Under the pieces are notes generated by a model, which was given only the letters and a program-made list of their open reading frames with translations, was not told the DNA's origin and did not search any database. This document shows positions 44,201 to 46,588 of a stretch of 64,000 nt of DNA, piece after piece. Each line of letters starts with the position of its first letter. Within the stretch, counting starts at the first letter, position 1. The stretch lies in assembly GCA_007844125.1 (NCBI GenBank), contig CM017560.1, positions 7,144,693-7,208,692 of the forward strand, written 5' to 3'. Origin of the DNA: Sinonovacula constricta (lineage: Eukaryota > Mollusca > Bivalvia > Cardiida > Solecurtidae). Both the position numbers and the translations under genes were made by a program.

Positions 44201-44679
44201 TCAACTTAGTCAACATTCATACTCAGCTGACAAGATGTGCTTGTAAGCACTTGAGTTAACCCACAAATCTACATAAAAAAAAAAAATCATGTTTGGTCAT
44301 CTAGATGGCTGTTTCTTTACCACTATCAGTGAGTTTTTGATAAAACTTCACTGGACAGTAAGTACCAAGCACCGATGTCATATTGGCACATCTTGACCTT
44401 TTTAATTTTACATGAGTTTTAGCCCTTTGTTTGATTTATGGTTACATATCATTACAATCATTATAATTACATATCATATCATTACAGGGTGTGGGAGAGC
44501 CACCGCTGCTGTTGTCTGTCAGCGTTCTTATGGCCATTAAAGAGGCAGTGAAGGCAGCCAGGGTGCAGGTTGGACTTCATGGCCATTTTACTCTTGACTC
44601 CCCTGCAACTGTTCAGAAGATTCAAGAGGCCTGTGGCGGACAGAGGGCAGCTCTCCAGAAGATTGGATTTGCTGTATAG
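5215..44679 (+). CDS. Xanthine dehydrogenase/aldehyde oxidase-family molybdo-flavoenzyme, C-terminal 851 residues in 21 exons (5' part outside window)
   Basis: Members of this family hydroxylate purines, aldehydes or heterocycles at a molybdopterin centre and pass electrons through 2Fe-2S clusters and FAD to NAD+ or O2. They are cytosolic or peroxisomal homodimers of about 1330 residues. This window holds 21 exons (2557 nt, all GT-AG, phases consistent) that begin inside the FAD domain with [11 protein letters not shown]. They run through the hammerhead domain ([17 protein letters not shown]), the Mo-domain loop [51 protein letters not shown] split over two codons groups, and the catalytic-Glu motif VGEPPL, ending in TAG. 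About 480 N-terminal residues (2Fe-2S domains, most of the FAD domain) must lie upstream. Ungapped comparison with remembered bovine XDH keeps E802, F914 and E1261 but gives R880 to Ile and F1009/T1010 to Pro-Pro, so the substrate is uncertain. XDH or AOX annotation would both be defensible. The family call itself is secure. Confidence 0.95.
5284..6855. other. Intron sequence, no recognised feature
   Basis: AT-rich intron. The 113-codon ORF at 5703-6044 has no recognisable domain and low-complexity Phe/Leu-rich composition. A tRNA-like stretch at about 6570-6625 (gccttggtagagtgagtgcc) may be an old SINE head but has no convincing B box. Confidence 0.5.
6856..7715. repeat. 68-bp tandem array
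   Basis: About 12.5 highly uniform copies of a 68-bp unit with core gaatgcacaggctgttacaa, atgcaactgccagtcccatc and cctttttgaatcacattttg. Differences are mostly single substitutions (ctatta/ctgtta, ttctac/ttcttc), so the amplification looks recent. Identical 62-codon ORFs spaced 68 bp apart are artefacts of the period. Confidence 0.95.
7985..8690 (-). pseudogene. Degenerate mariner-like transposase
   Basis: Read on the minus strand, pieces in different frames give [18 protein letters not shown] (N-terminal helix region), [34 protein letters not shown], then [15 protein letters not shown], where DETW (8286-8297) carries the first catalytic Asp of mariner transposases, and [16 protein letters not shown], which carries the last Asp of the DD34D triad. 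Only about 110 bp separate DETW from PPYSPD, so the central catalytic region is deleted, and there are frameshifts and stops. It is a dead intronic fragment; terminal repeats were not found. Confidence 0.8.
8883..9030 (+). CDS. XDH/AOX-like gene, exon (FAD domain C-terminus)
   Basis: Flanked by ttgtag and gtatgt. It encodes [18 protein letters not shown] followed by [17 protein letters not shown], the conserved flavoprotein C-terminal segment (W...L...L.EEF...YR..L..SFFFKFF). It starts at phase 2 and ends at phase 0 with Leu. Confidence 0.93.
9031..11255. other. Intron sequence, no recognised gene
   Basis: Includes a somewhat GC-richer stretch at 9660-10230 with overlapping ORFs on both strands (123 codons on minus at 9906-10277) but no recognisable domain. 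It may be an old transposon remnant; I could not identify it. 10800-11250 is AT-rich and featureless. Confidence 0.4.
11256..11575 (+). mobile_element. tRNA-derived SINE, family 1
   Basis: A tRNA-like head has A-box-like tagcacgaacagtagagcat and B-box-like aggttcaatcc (11312-11322). The body follows (ataccaaagtcg, aagctcccttgctaatg, cacgactgattggccctgtg) with a tail of aaac repeats at 11563-11575. The same body is found inverted at 29765-30020 and in part at 32750-32880, which supports a dispersed family. Confidence 0.8.
11576..12805. other. Intron sequence, no recognised feature
   Basis: AT-rich. A possible-looking exon around 12348-12475 (ctag followed by gtggcagaagatgcagagaa) is not needed for the protein, because the flanking exons align without a gap. 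Confidence 0.5.
12806..12989 (+). CDS. XDH/AOX-like gene, exon (linker and start of hammerhead domain)
   Basis: Flanked by tttctag and gtaggt. After a variable linker it carries [18 protein letters not shown] and FIDDMP, the start of the a/b hammerhead domain of the molybdenum half (family pattern VG.P.PH..A..Q.SGEA.Y.DD.P). It ends at phase 1. The adjoining intron downstream contains the 6.9-kb antisense transposon. Confidence 0.95.
13290..13293. other. Left candidate target-site duplication (AATA)
   Basis: AATA abuts the left TIR and is repeated at 20168-20171 after the right TIR. If the outer TA of the TIR is itself the duplication, the true TSD would be TA. Confidence 0.5.
13426..14080. 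repeat. Diverged ~170-bp repeats in the transposon's 3' flank
   Basis: Four degenerate copies start with ggggtaaa (about 13426, 13600, 13770, 13937), each followed by ctggaatc.gt and a tatgcaaat motif at similar offsets. They lie inside the transposon between its left TIR and the end of the nuclease ORF, so they are subterminal or 3' UTR repeats of the element. Confidence 0.7.
14237..15715 (-). CDS. Academ-like transposon ORF, XPG/PIN-like nuclease plus Cys-rich tail (492 codons)
   Basis: The order of acidic motifs fits a FEN1/XPG-type PIN fold: VIDGG (D112), IVVFDG (D151), ATGDADVLI (D222, D224), [12 protein letters not shown] (D245, D246, D248), ILGCDTTSK (D306), and then LHGFGKG, resembling the helix-two-turn-helix glycine motif that follows GCD in FEN1. 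Such enzymes cleave DNA with two metal ions. Residues 452-483 are a Cys cluster ([26 protein letters not shown]) resembling a CXC-type zinc-binding tail. The start shown overlaps the previous ORF's stop by ATGA. The sequence stays related to the upstream ORF across that point, so this is probably the C-terminal third of one protein after a one-base loss. Confidence 0.8.
   Translation of the reverse strand: MIGKSVSEFTFNKKDTVVQMNDKAGVRIDGETVKIDHQLLFQRLVSAANQTEETELPQLFSYELCTHPPALFETPCLMRAADKPALANAMKSKDNPGLQPSRKENDKSHVIDGGMLLQWIPWESGRTYGELCESYIQFVQSNFCNAIVVFDGYECGPSTKDSTHERRATGIVGTEVRFSDATRFQGKKKIFLANNKNKQQFIHLLSAKMNEAGIQTSQATGDADVLIVLTAVRSSMSRYTVLIGDDTDLLVLLCYHASAMSFPIYFQPRSKPHREAVSWDIHKLQGHLGADVCQNILFIHAILGCDTTSKLHGFGKGVGLKLFEKSEPFRRAASVFNLSPENVSKADIIESGEQLLVSLHKGVHGQTLNTVRLASFTEKVAKSSIFIDPKLLPPTSDASKFHSLRVYLQIQDWKGNTSLDPTEWGWENVGNKLCPTTTDRPPAPAHIMKIVCCTCQTGCRTLACSCRKVCFECTPACSTCKGLSCENSIQPE
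15712..17406 (-). CDS. Academ-like transposon ORF, central region (564 codons)
   Basis: No catalytic motif that I can name. The open frame actually extends upstream of the annotated Met to about 17530, reading [16 protein letters not shown] then [12 protein letters not shown], so the Met at 17406 is not the true start. It contains an acidic stretch (residues about 240-300, rich in Asp/Glu). It sits between the zinc modules and the nuclease. It ends in a TGA that overlaps the ATG of the nuclease ORF. Confidence 0.7.
   Translation of the reverse strand: MGIIAIATPCVKSKRVVPRLKITPGEIEELCKIRINFYTSKQKLDISYEPLVDLIAEDKTYNIDILWKTTWLLKDTRSSWNGTMQMINNCGEYPGQSSIVFMPMIDLNPSDETCIYYTLMWVSEHAKRFNVTPVITFDQPLWYKANQILKSEPEDNNLSKIVVRLGGLHTEMSFLGTIGYIMSDSGLHEVLSEIYAEQAVSHMLSGKAIARAVRGHGLGHMALQSLIVSEVFDFDMKQDQAEDEQIIEDSSVHESHSNEPKEAEELYNDQLLNVSMDIDKDDVSETVEMCVAETRNSEQKIDSDLECALKLFDGVLAREISVENACKAEVVLRIQERLNAYTDKVRQTSRTAQLWIQYMEMVELLRTFVKAERTGNWQLHLSTLKQMLPYFTAAGHNLYAKSVYLYLADMQKLPTTNPELYEYFMKGYHVIRRSDRYWAGLSTDLVIEQVLMRSLKSVGGLTRGRGLTDAQRAIWILSRPATSEVNEAMQAFCGTQYTISEQHSDTHMAARNRDRKDTEVITEYLYVRNPFKCEADLKSVSSGVVSTASDADQAKQIGEKVVTK
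17451..18521 (-). CDS. Academ-like transposon ORF, second CCHC module and following region (356 codons)
   Basis: Contains [12 protein letters not shown] with C20 and C23, then [10 protein letters not shown] with H84 and C87: a CX2C...HX2C arrangement that repeats the one in the preceding ORF. The frame continues to about 17535, where the sense appears to switch to the frame of the next ORF, leaving a spurious tail. The N-terminal 14 or so residues before MICLFCGK are probably out of frame. Confidence 0.65.
   Translation of the reverse strand: MNLKKSVYALKLYSRSKMICLFCGKSINETCRQRQYTEYYNVRTDDFQNEIYTRAKERNENWGNEILSRIEFSRDLHASDAVYHQECSVNFRLGRDKPTGECSAKKKCMSGRTRSSTCEDAFFKVVNYLEENDDEQITLQTLVDKMKEYLEGEDSSSPKYMKTRLQEYFGDEIVITNIQKKDNVVTFRGKASKILHDFHCLPTYDDPDREKMKIVEAATKLIKSDIKEVYASREMYPASADISSPQKGVEYLPQTLQLLLSNLFVGKDTDTKVAAIGQAIMQATRPRVLSAPLQLGLGVQLHHQFASKHLIETLSNLGYCSSYKEVQRFDRVLLRQMILKFQAIFQDSLYNMLPIM
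18385..18741 (-). CDS. Academ-like transposon ORF, N-terminal CCHC module (118 codons)
   Basis: Starts [16 protein letters not shown] and contains C9, C12, H52 and C55 (CX2C...HX2C). The likely true frame leaves this ORF near 18470, where KDD is followed in another frame by CLFCGK. The Met at 18741 is preceded by an AT-rich leader and an inferred 5' intron. Confidence 0.65.
   Translation of the reverse strand: MEVYGENACVFCNDLLDSEETVTLGEKGVKGIKKAAEESKERVTVKTGQKVHSKCRKQYTNPRILSVLKRKEDCEPEKVCLRSETVFSFKDDLPVLWKINKRNLQTKAIYRVLQCENR
18846..19307 (-). other. Inferred intron in the transposon's 5' leader
   Basis: On the minus strand the donor aaaaag|gtaagtc at 19307 and the acceptor ttttttttcag ending at 18846 would remove 462 bases and place the N-terminal CCHC ORF about 100 bases after the junction. 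This is inferred from splice-site shape only. Confidence 0.4.
20286..20452 (+). CDS. XDH/AOX-like gene, exon (hammerhead domain)
   Basis: Flanked by tgaag and gtatac. It encodes [19 protein letters not shown], then [16 protein letters not shown] and [10 protein letters not shown], matching the family pattern (EL...V.S..A.A.I...D...A...PGV...I...DIPG.N). The upstream intron holds the antisense Academ-like transposon. Confidence 0.95.
20453..21006. other. Intron sequence, no recognised feature
   Basis: Short AT-rich intron between two XDH/AOX-like exons. Nothing recognised. Confidence 0.6.
21007..21126 (+). CDS. XDH/AOX-like gene, exon (hammerhead domain; source of the 59-bp array)
   Basis: Flanked by ctgcag and gtaaat. 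It encodes [15 protein letters not shown] and [17 protein letters not shown], the family's V.(C)VGQ.IGAV.A.T...A......V...YEELPAI. Its last 28 or so bases plus the donor are the founder of the tandem array that follows immediately. Confidence 0.96.
21127..22560. repeat. 59-bp tandem array founded on an exon end and its 5' splice site
   Basis: About two dozen units, each with aggagctgcctgccatactg and accatgcaggtaaataaac. The first is the end of the exon at 21007-21126 (gaggagctgcctgctatatt, gaccatgcag) joined to the first intron bases. Each unit therefore repeats about 28 bases of coding sequence and the donor cag|gtaaat. Units degrade toward 22500. Confidence 0.95.
22860..24010. repeat. ~157-bp tandem repeat, 7 copies
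   Basis: Copies are marked by cgtaggtccaaatgactcca at about 22905, 23063, 23222, 23376, 23535, 23692 and 23850, followed by tatgcatgtttctggcaatg, then aactctaccttgttccgttt and gaattattcccctttgattg. Divergence between copies suggests an older dispersed element. It appears to end near 24165 (cgcggagttctagtctgg). Confidence 0.85.
24166..24869. other. Intron sequence with a small inverted repeat
   Basis: AT-rich. At 24601-24645, tctgattggtcaaaattt and aaaagtgaccaatcacatga form a short inverted repeat with CCAAT-type cores. Related gaccaatcacatg sequence recurs at 25995-26008. No gene recognised. Confidence 0.4.
24870..24966 (+). CDS. XDH/AOX-like gene, exon
   Basis: Flanked by ctttatag and gttagt. 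It encodes [19 protein letters not shown] then [11 protein letters not shown], matching the family's EAI...SF......G D...GF...D.V..G. It ends at phase 1 and completes a Gly codon with the next exon. Confidence 0.92.
24967..26259. other. Intron sequence, no recognised feature
   Basis: AT-rich intron. No repeat array, RNA gene or credible ORF was seen. Confidence 0.6.
26260..26384 (+). CDS. XDH/AOX-like gene, exon (QEHFYxE motif)
   Basis: Flanked by ccttcag and gtatgt. It encodes [20 protein letters not shown], the family's G.QEHFY.E...A.. motif, then [12 protein letters not shown] corresponding to the STQ... segment of the molybdenum-binding domain. Phase 1 in, phase 0 out. Confidence 0.95.
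26385..27114. other. Intron sequence, no recognised feature
   Basis: The 103-codon minus ORF at 26456-26767 has no recognisable domain and is probably chance. Confidence 0.5.
27115..27178 (+). CDS. XDH/AOX-like gene, exon
   Basis: A short exon flanked by ttccag and gtaaat, encoding [20 protein letters not shown]. It corresponds to the family segment Q......LG.P..KI......GGGFGGKE. It ends at phase 1 and joins to the Gly of the GGSFGGKE loop. Confidence 0.9.
27908..28092. repeat. Imperfect inverted repeat (possible MITE remnant)
   Basis: Left arm ttatcctacctgggcaaaaa and right arm ttcttggccaggtaggaaaa are complementary over about 40 bases with mismatches, including outer gtctgaaaaat in the right arm and atttttcagac in the left arm. 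The loop is about 95 bp. A further gcaggtaggaaa at 28142-28153 repeats the motif. The rest of the intron 27179-28750 shows nothing recognised. Confidence 0.5.
28751..28820 (+). CDS. XDH/AOX-like gene, exon (GGSFGGKE loop)
   Basis: Flanked by atttcag and gtaaga. It encodes [18 protein letters not shown] then TLAALK. The Glu of GGKE is equivalent to bovine XDH E802, which contacts purine substrates and is Val in classical aldehyde oxidases. Here the XDH-type Glu is retained. Confidence 0.95.
29078..29252 (+). CDS. XDH/AOX-like gene, exon
   Basis: Flanked by acctcag and gtaagt. It encodes [34 protein letters not shown] and [12 protein letters not shown], matching the family's RPVR..L.R..DM..TG.RHP....YK.GF...G....L......N.G...D.S. 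Phase 2 in, phase 0 out. Confidence 0.96.
29765..30020 (-). mobile_element. SINE family 1, inverted copy
   Basis: Begins with a tttg run (the complement of the aaac tail) and gggtttattgtccgaccaac. It contains cacctggcatgacagcacac and ends with accatttttaacatctttgg, the reverse complement of the body at 11335-11575. The tRNA-like head is missing. Confidence 0.75.
30409..30600 (+). CDS. XDH/AOX-like gene, exon (FRGFGAPQ motif; Arg-to-Ile pocket change)
   Basis: Flanked by aaccag and gtaggt. It encodes [37 protein letters not shown] and [19 protein letters not shown] contains the equivalents of bovine R912 and F914. Counting back without gaps from CKTN, the residue equivalent to substrate-orienting R880 is the Ile of VMGI (codon at 30418-30420). 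Confidence 0.96.
30828..31135. repeat. Degenerate (AGT)n trinucleotide repeat
   Basis: About 300 bp of interrupted agt/gta repeats. The Ser-rich ORF at 30845-31054 is a by-product of this composition. Confidence 0.9.
31155..31402. repeat. 36-bp tandem array containing the exon's 3' splice site
   Basis: About seven units of gtgattgattaccctgccct plus ttatttatacctacag. The last tttatacctacag is the acceptor of the exon at 31403. The unit before it is 36 bp with no stop, so use of the acceptor at 31366 would add 12 in-frame codons. Some units vary (ttacag, or a shorter unit at 31310-31330). Confidence 0.95.
31403..31548 (+). CDS. XDH/AOX-like gene, exon (acceptor lies in a 36-bp array)
   Basis: Flanked by acctacag and gtgtgt. 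It encodes [20 protein letters not shown] then [15 protein letters not shown] and FNR/S, matching the family's VR..N.Y..GD.T.......... W.......Y..R......FN. Its acceptor is the last unit of a tandem array, and the preceding unit is in frame with the exon. Confidence 0.95.
31925..32178 (+). mobile_element. tRNA-derived SINE, family 2, 5'-truncated
   Basis: Contains the B-box region gtgggttcgaaccccggccg and the body ggtagtagtggcttcccttc, ggcctgacttgtcggtgtca and ggcacctcataagtgcccct, ending aaaatgccggctaatcccat. It matches the copy at 33064-33345 along its length. Confidence 0.85.
32477..32558 (+). CDS. XDH/AOX-like gene, exon (Pro-Pro replacing Phe-Thr in pocket)
   Basis: Flanked by gttgcag and gtaaat. 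It encodes [20 protein letters not shown] then PCKEIAQ. It corresponds to the N..KKRG....P.KFG..F segment. The positions of bovine F1009 and T1010 are both Pro here. Confidence 0.93.
32750..32880 (+). mobile_element. SINE family 1 fragment
   Basis: Carries ccctgggtttgaaccttggt (B-box region), then catgccaaaatcattaaaac, aagctccctggttgatgctt and gtcgtacgactgg, in the same order as the family 1 copy at 11310-11415. It is truncated at both ends. Confidence 0.65.
33064..33345 (+). mobile_element. tRNA-derived SINE, family 2, near full length
   Basis: The tRNA-like head has A box tagctcaggtggtagagcat and B box gtgggttcaaaccccggccg, then a body shared with 31925-32178, ending ggcaaaaatgccagctaatt. 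It is more complete than the other copy because it retains the A box. Confidence 0.88.
33346..34060. other. Intron sequence, no recognised feature
   Basis: AT-rich sequence between the SINE and the repeat block at 34076. Nothing recognised. Confidence 0.6.
34076..35160. repeat. Dispersed element with (GT)n, G run, GTCC repeats and ~345-bp modules
   Basis: Starts with a (gt)n tract and a G run, then repeated cgtccgtccgtc. After that come modules opening gtcgtgtccgctctataaat at about 34150, 34318, 34665 and 35010, each followed by ttttcttcaaact, tgttcacctcaacaagggga, tgtgcagaacccatgtt and caaggtcaaggtcacacttg. It probably ends near gcgatagttctagt (35160-35173). No coding capacity. Its design resembles the repeats at 22860 and 45100. 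Confidence 0.7.
35213..35308 (+). CDS. XDH/AOX-like gene, exon (HGGVEMGQG motif)
   Basis: Flanked by atcctcag and gtacac. It encodes [20 protein letters not shown] followed by [11 protein letters not shown]. This is the strongly conserved D GSV.. .HGG.EMGQGL.TK. motif that binds molybdopterin. Confidence 0.97.
35430..35760. repeat. Degenerate short repeat rich in tgacatatttgct
   Basis: The motif tctgacat/tatttgct recurs irregularly about ten times in this intron without a fixed period. It is probably an eroded minisatellite. Confidence 0.45.
35777..35905 (+). CDS. XDH/AOX-like gene, exon (PTGGS pocket variant)
   Basis: Flanked by attgcag and gtaggt. It encodes [37 protein letters not shown] and LAVL. 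The SPTAAS segment of XDH (bovine A1078-A1079) is GPTGGS here, so two small pocket residues are Gly. Confidence 0.95.
35906..36569. other. Intron sequence, no recognised feature
   Basis: AT-rich intron with no identified repeat or gene. Confidence 0.6.
36570..36644 (+). CDS. XDH/AOX-like gene, exon
   Basis: Flanked by tctctag and gtatgg. It encodes [19 protein letters not shown] and LPWEQL, matching the family's AC..L..RL.P.....P...W... segment. Phase 0 on both sides. Confidence 0.93.
36885..37010. repeat. Short ~31-bp tandem repeat with acceptor-like units
   Basis: About four units of aattaacattgcagcaatat and aagtttaaa. Each contains attgcag, which resembles a 3' splice site, about 210 bp upstream of the real acceptor of the exon at 37219. 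Confidence 0.6.
37219..37271 (+). CDS. XDH/AOX-like gene, exon
   Basis: A short exon flanked by cattttag and gtatgt. It encodes [18 protein letters not shown], matching the A.......L.ATG.Y. segment. It ends two bases into an Arg codon. The following intron holds the MULE. Confidence 0.9.
38529..38750 (-). pseudogene. MULE transposase exon with second catalytic Asp
   Basis: With acceptor catatttcag and donor gtatttc it encodes [20 protein letters not shown], then [19 protein letters not shown] and [24 protein letters not shown] is the second Asp motif. 74 codons, phase 0. I found no exon with the third catalytic residue between here and the left TIR. Confidence 0.82.
39062..39325 (-). pseudogene. 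MULE transposase exon with first catalytic Asp
   Basis: With acceptor ctttccag and donor gtaata, it encodes [19 protein letters not shown] and [27 protein letters not shown] carries the first Asp of the MULE DDE triad. 88 codons, phase 0. The intron between it and the upstream exon contains an (att)n microsatellite at 39384-39483. Confidence 0.82.
39503..39661 (-). pseudogene. MULE transposase exon (N-terminal side)
   Basis: With acceptor ttttttag and donor gtatgaat it reads [20 protein letters not shown] then [26 protein letters not shown] is the FLYWCH-like H.H....E region common before MULE transposase domains. The exon lies directly against the right TIR, so upstream exons have been lost. 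It is 159 bp, phase 0. Confidence 0.7.
39832..41149. other. Intron sequence, no recognised feature
   Basis: AT-rich. The 64-codon ORF at 39960-40154 has no recognised domain. The sequence continues the host intron after the MULE insertion. Confidence 0.5.
41150..41267 (+). CDS. XDH/AOX-like gene, exon (YTYGVAC motif)
   Basis: Flanked by ctgtctag and gtatgg. It encodes [20 protein letters not shown] then [19 protein letters not shown], the family's G.PF.YF.YG.A..EVEID.LTG. Phase 2 in, phase 0 out. Confidence 0.96.
41268..42035. other. Intron sequence, no recognised feature
   Basis: AT-rich sequence between an exon and the MITE at 42036. Nothing recognised. Confidence 0.6.
42036..42748. mobile_element. 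Pogo/mariner-like MITE (713 bp)
   Basis: Left end cagtaaaaccttgctaagag and right end ttagccaggttgtactg are imperfect inverted repeats, with TA at 42034-42035 and 42749-42750. Inner gtcctgcttattgaggtggt and gtggggtgccctgcttggct extend the symmetry weakly. No transposase ORF. Confidence 0.75.
42749..43422. other. Intron sequence, no recognised feature
   Basis: AT-rich intron. The ORF at 42757-43032 has no recognised domain. Confidence 0.55.
43423..43509 (+). CDS. XDH/AOX-like gene, exon ([15 protein letters not shown] motif)
   Basis: Flanked by tttgtag and gtaagc. It encodes [20 protein letters not shown] then GQIEGGFVQ, one of the most conserved segments of the family (D..DVG.SLNPA.DIGQ.EG.F.QG). 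Confidence 0.97.
43510..44007. other. Intron sequence, no recognised feature
   Basis: Short intron with a gatcctagcaggagctttct stretch resembling other gatct-rich bits (20805, 40765), perhaps an eroded dispersed repeat. No gene seen. Confidence 0.4.
44008..44175 (+). CDS. XDH/AOX-like gene, exon
   Basis: Flanked by atgccag and gtgagt. It encodes [36 protein letters not shown] and TTVYSSK, matching G.G..T.EE......G.......YKIP.....P..F.V.LL.........SK. Confidence 0.96.
44488..44679 (+). CDS. XDH/AOX-like gene, terminal exon (catalytic VGEPPL)
   Basis: The acceptor attacag precedes it. It encodes [48 protein letters not shown] and ends QKIGFAV then TAG. The Glu of VGEPPL is the catalytic base (bovine E1261). 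The C-terminal tail is shorter than that of vertebrate XDH, which extends further past LDSPATPE. Confidence 0.97.
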   Translation, partial: GVGEPPLLLSVSVLMAIKEAVKAARVQVGLHGHFTLDSPATVQKIQEACGGQRAALQKIGFAV

Positions 44680-44870
44680 AAATAAGTGTGTACATACAGA
44701 CTGACAGACTGTGGCTTGTTTATTCAGATTGCTAGACAGATGGTTAATAGTCTTTAGATAATAGATTGATGGGTGATATAATTGTGTTGATGCAATGAGA
44801 CGAAAAAAAAAAAAAAAGGGTTTGTGTTTATTTTGGTATATTCCCAGCTTATGGACAATGCATTTGTAAT

Positions 44871-44876
44871 AATAAA
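44871..44876 (+). terminator. Candidate poly(A) signal of the XDH/AOX-like gene
   Basis: AATAAA lies 192 bases after the stop codon in an AT-rich 3' UTR that also contains a run of A (44801-44817). It is the first canonical hexamer after the stop. Confidence 0.6.
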
Positions 44877-45099
44877 GATTATTCATTTTACAATTAGTGT
44901 ATCATATTGTGTAATATTTAATTGATTCTTGTGCCAATATGTCAGTCATGGTATTTTAGAATATTTAGATGAATTGACCTTTATGCTGAATATGGTATAA
45001 ATGTGATCATGAAGTGAAGTTATTTTTGCAGAAGTTTTTAAAAATGTTGTAGTATATAGGTTATAAATATTTCTGTATATGCATTCATTATTATATACC

Positions 45100-45620
45100 T
45101 GTCCAAAGACGGGGCGTATTTTGGGATCACTCAGAGCAGGTGGAGTCCAGATATTTGTCTGGAACATAACTACAACACTATCAAAGCTATTGACTTGAAA
45201 CTTTATAGGTAGATCTCATTGAGACAAAGTGCAGAGCACAAAAACTGTCACTCTGCACGTCGTGATGTTGGAGTTACTGCCCTTTGTTTAATTTTCATGC
45301 CCAGAGCATAACTCAAACACTATCCAAGCTATATTAAAACTCCTATGCTATCAAAGCTATTGATTTGAAGCTTCGCAGGTGGTTAGATCTCATTTATACT
45401 GAGTGTAGTGCATAAGAACCGTCGCTGTACACTTCATGATTTTGGAGTTATTACCCTTAGTTCAATTTTGGTACTTGATGTTTGTCTGGACCATACTCCT
45501 ACCTGATCAAAGCTATTGACTTGAAACTTCATAGGTGGACAGATGTTACTGAACAGAATGCAGTCCATAAGAACTGTCACACTCTTATTATTTTTGAGTT
45601 ATGCCCCTTTCTGCACAAAT
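45100..45620. repeat. ~165-bp degenerate repeat, about 3 copies
   Basis: Copies are marked by tatcaaagctattgacttga at about 45178, 45350 and 45497, each followed by aacttcataggtg and a later gttattgccc-like segment. Its design resembles the blocks at 22860 and 34076. It lies in the flank downstream of the XDH/AOX-like gene. Confidence 0.65.
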
Positions 45621-46204
45621 GCCAATACTCTCATGTAAGTTTTCATTTGATGGTATTTTTTCTATTACCCAGATTGCAGTCCACAATCATACCAGAGTGC
45701 ATTGCACAACAGTGCACAGCAGTTTGGCAGATTAAAGATTTTTTTATGTTATACTACTTTAACAAAAGTCAGCATATTTATATCTTTTATATAAACAGAA
45801 ATAAACATAAACAGAAACAAACATAAACAGGGAATCAAACTTACGATACTGTTGTATGACTCATTTACATTAAAAATTTACTTACTAGGAAAAAGTACAT
45901 TTTCTTCATATTGCAGTTAATATACTGTATGTGCAGTGAGGCTTGCTTGTTCAATCAATTGATAGGAAATTTAGTAAAAAGTGGTTGTTTGCCATTGATA
46001 AAGTGTTATTTTTGTTTAGTATTTTTAGTGTATTTAGTATATATTGTATTTGGTAATATGTGTGGAAGTTTTGATTAAATTTGGAAAAAAATCTGTTCCT
46101 TTTTTTTATTCATCTAAACCATCTGTCTTCCTTTGAGCAGTATGAACACAGATTTACACTGGTAGGCTTCACTAAGTGTAAAATGAGTAATGCATTATAG
46201 TTAG
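45621..46204. other. Intergenic AT-rich sequence, no recognised feature
   Basis: A small aaacataaacag repeat occurs at 45795-45830. No gene recognised between the host gene and the satellite. Confidence 0.6.
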
Positions 46205-46588
46205 GTCCACTATGTCACTTGGTGTATACAGACATATGCATAGTTTGACTCGCTGTCTGGTAATGTCATGACACATAGTGTATACAAATAGTGCATAGTT
46301 TGACTCACAGTCTGGTAATGTAATGACACAGGGTGAATACAGGCACTTGGATAGTTTGACTCAAGGTCATGTAATGTAATTACACTGGCTGTATATGAGC
46401 ACATGCATAGTTTGACTCAGTCTAGTTATGGAATGACACATGGTGTATCGAATAGTGCACAGTTTGACTCCAGTCTGGTAATGTAATGACACATGGTGTA
46501 TACAAACAGTGCACAGTTTGACTCTCAGTCTAGTAATGAAATGACACATGATGTATACAGGCATATGCATAGTTTGACTCAGTCTGGT

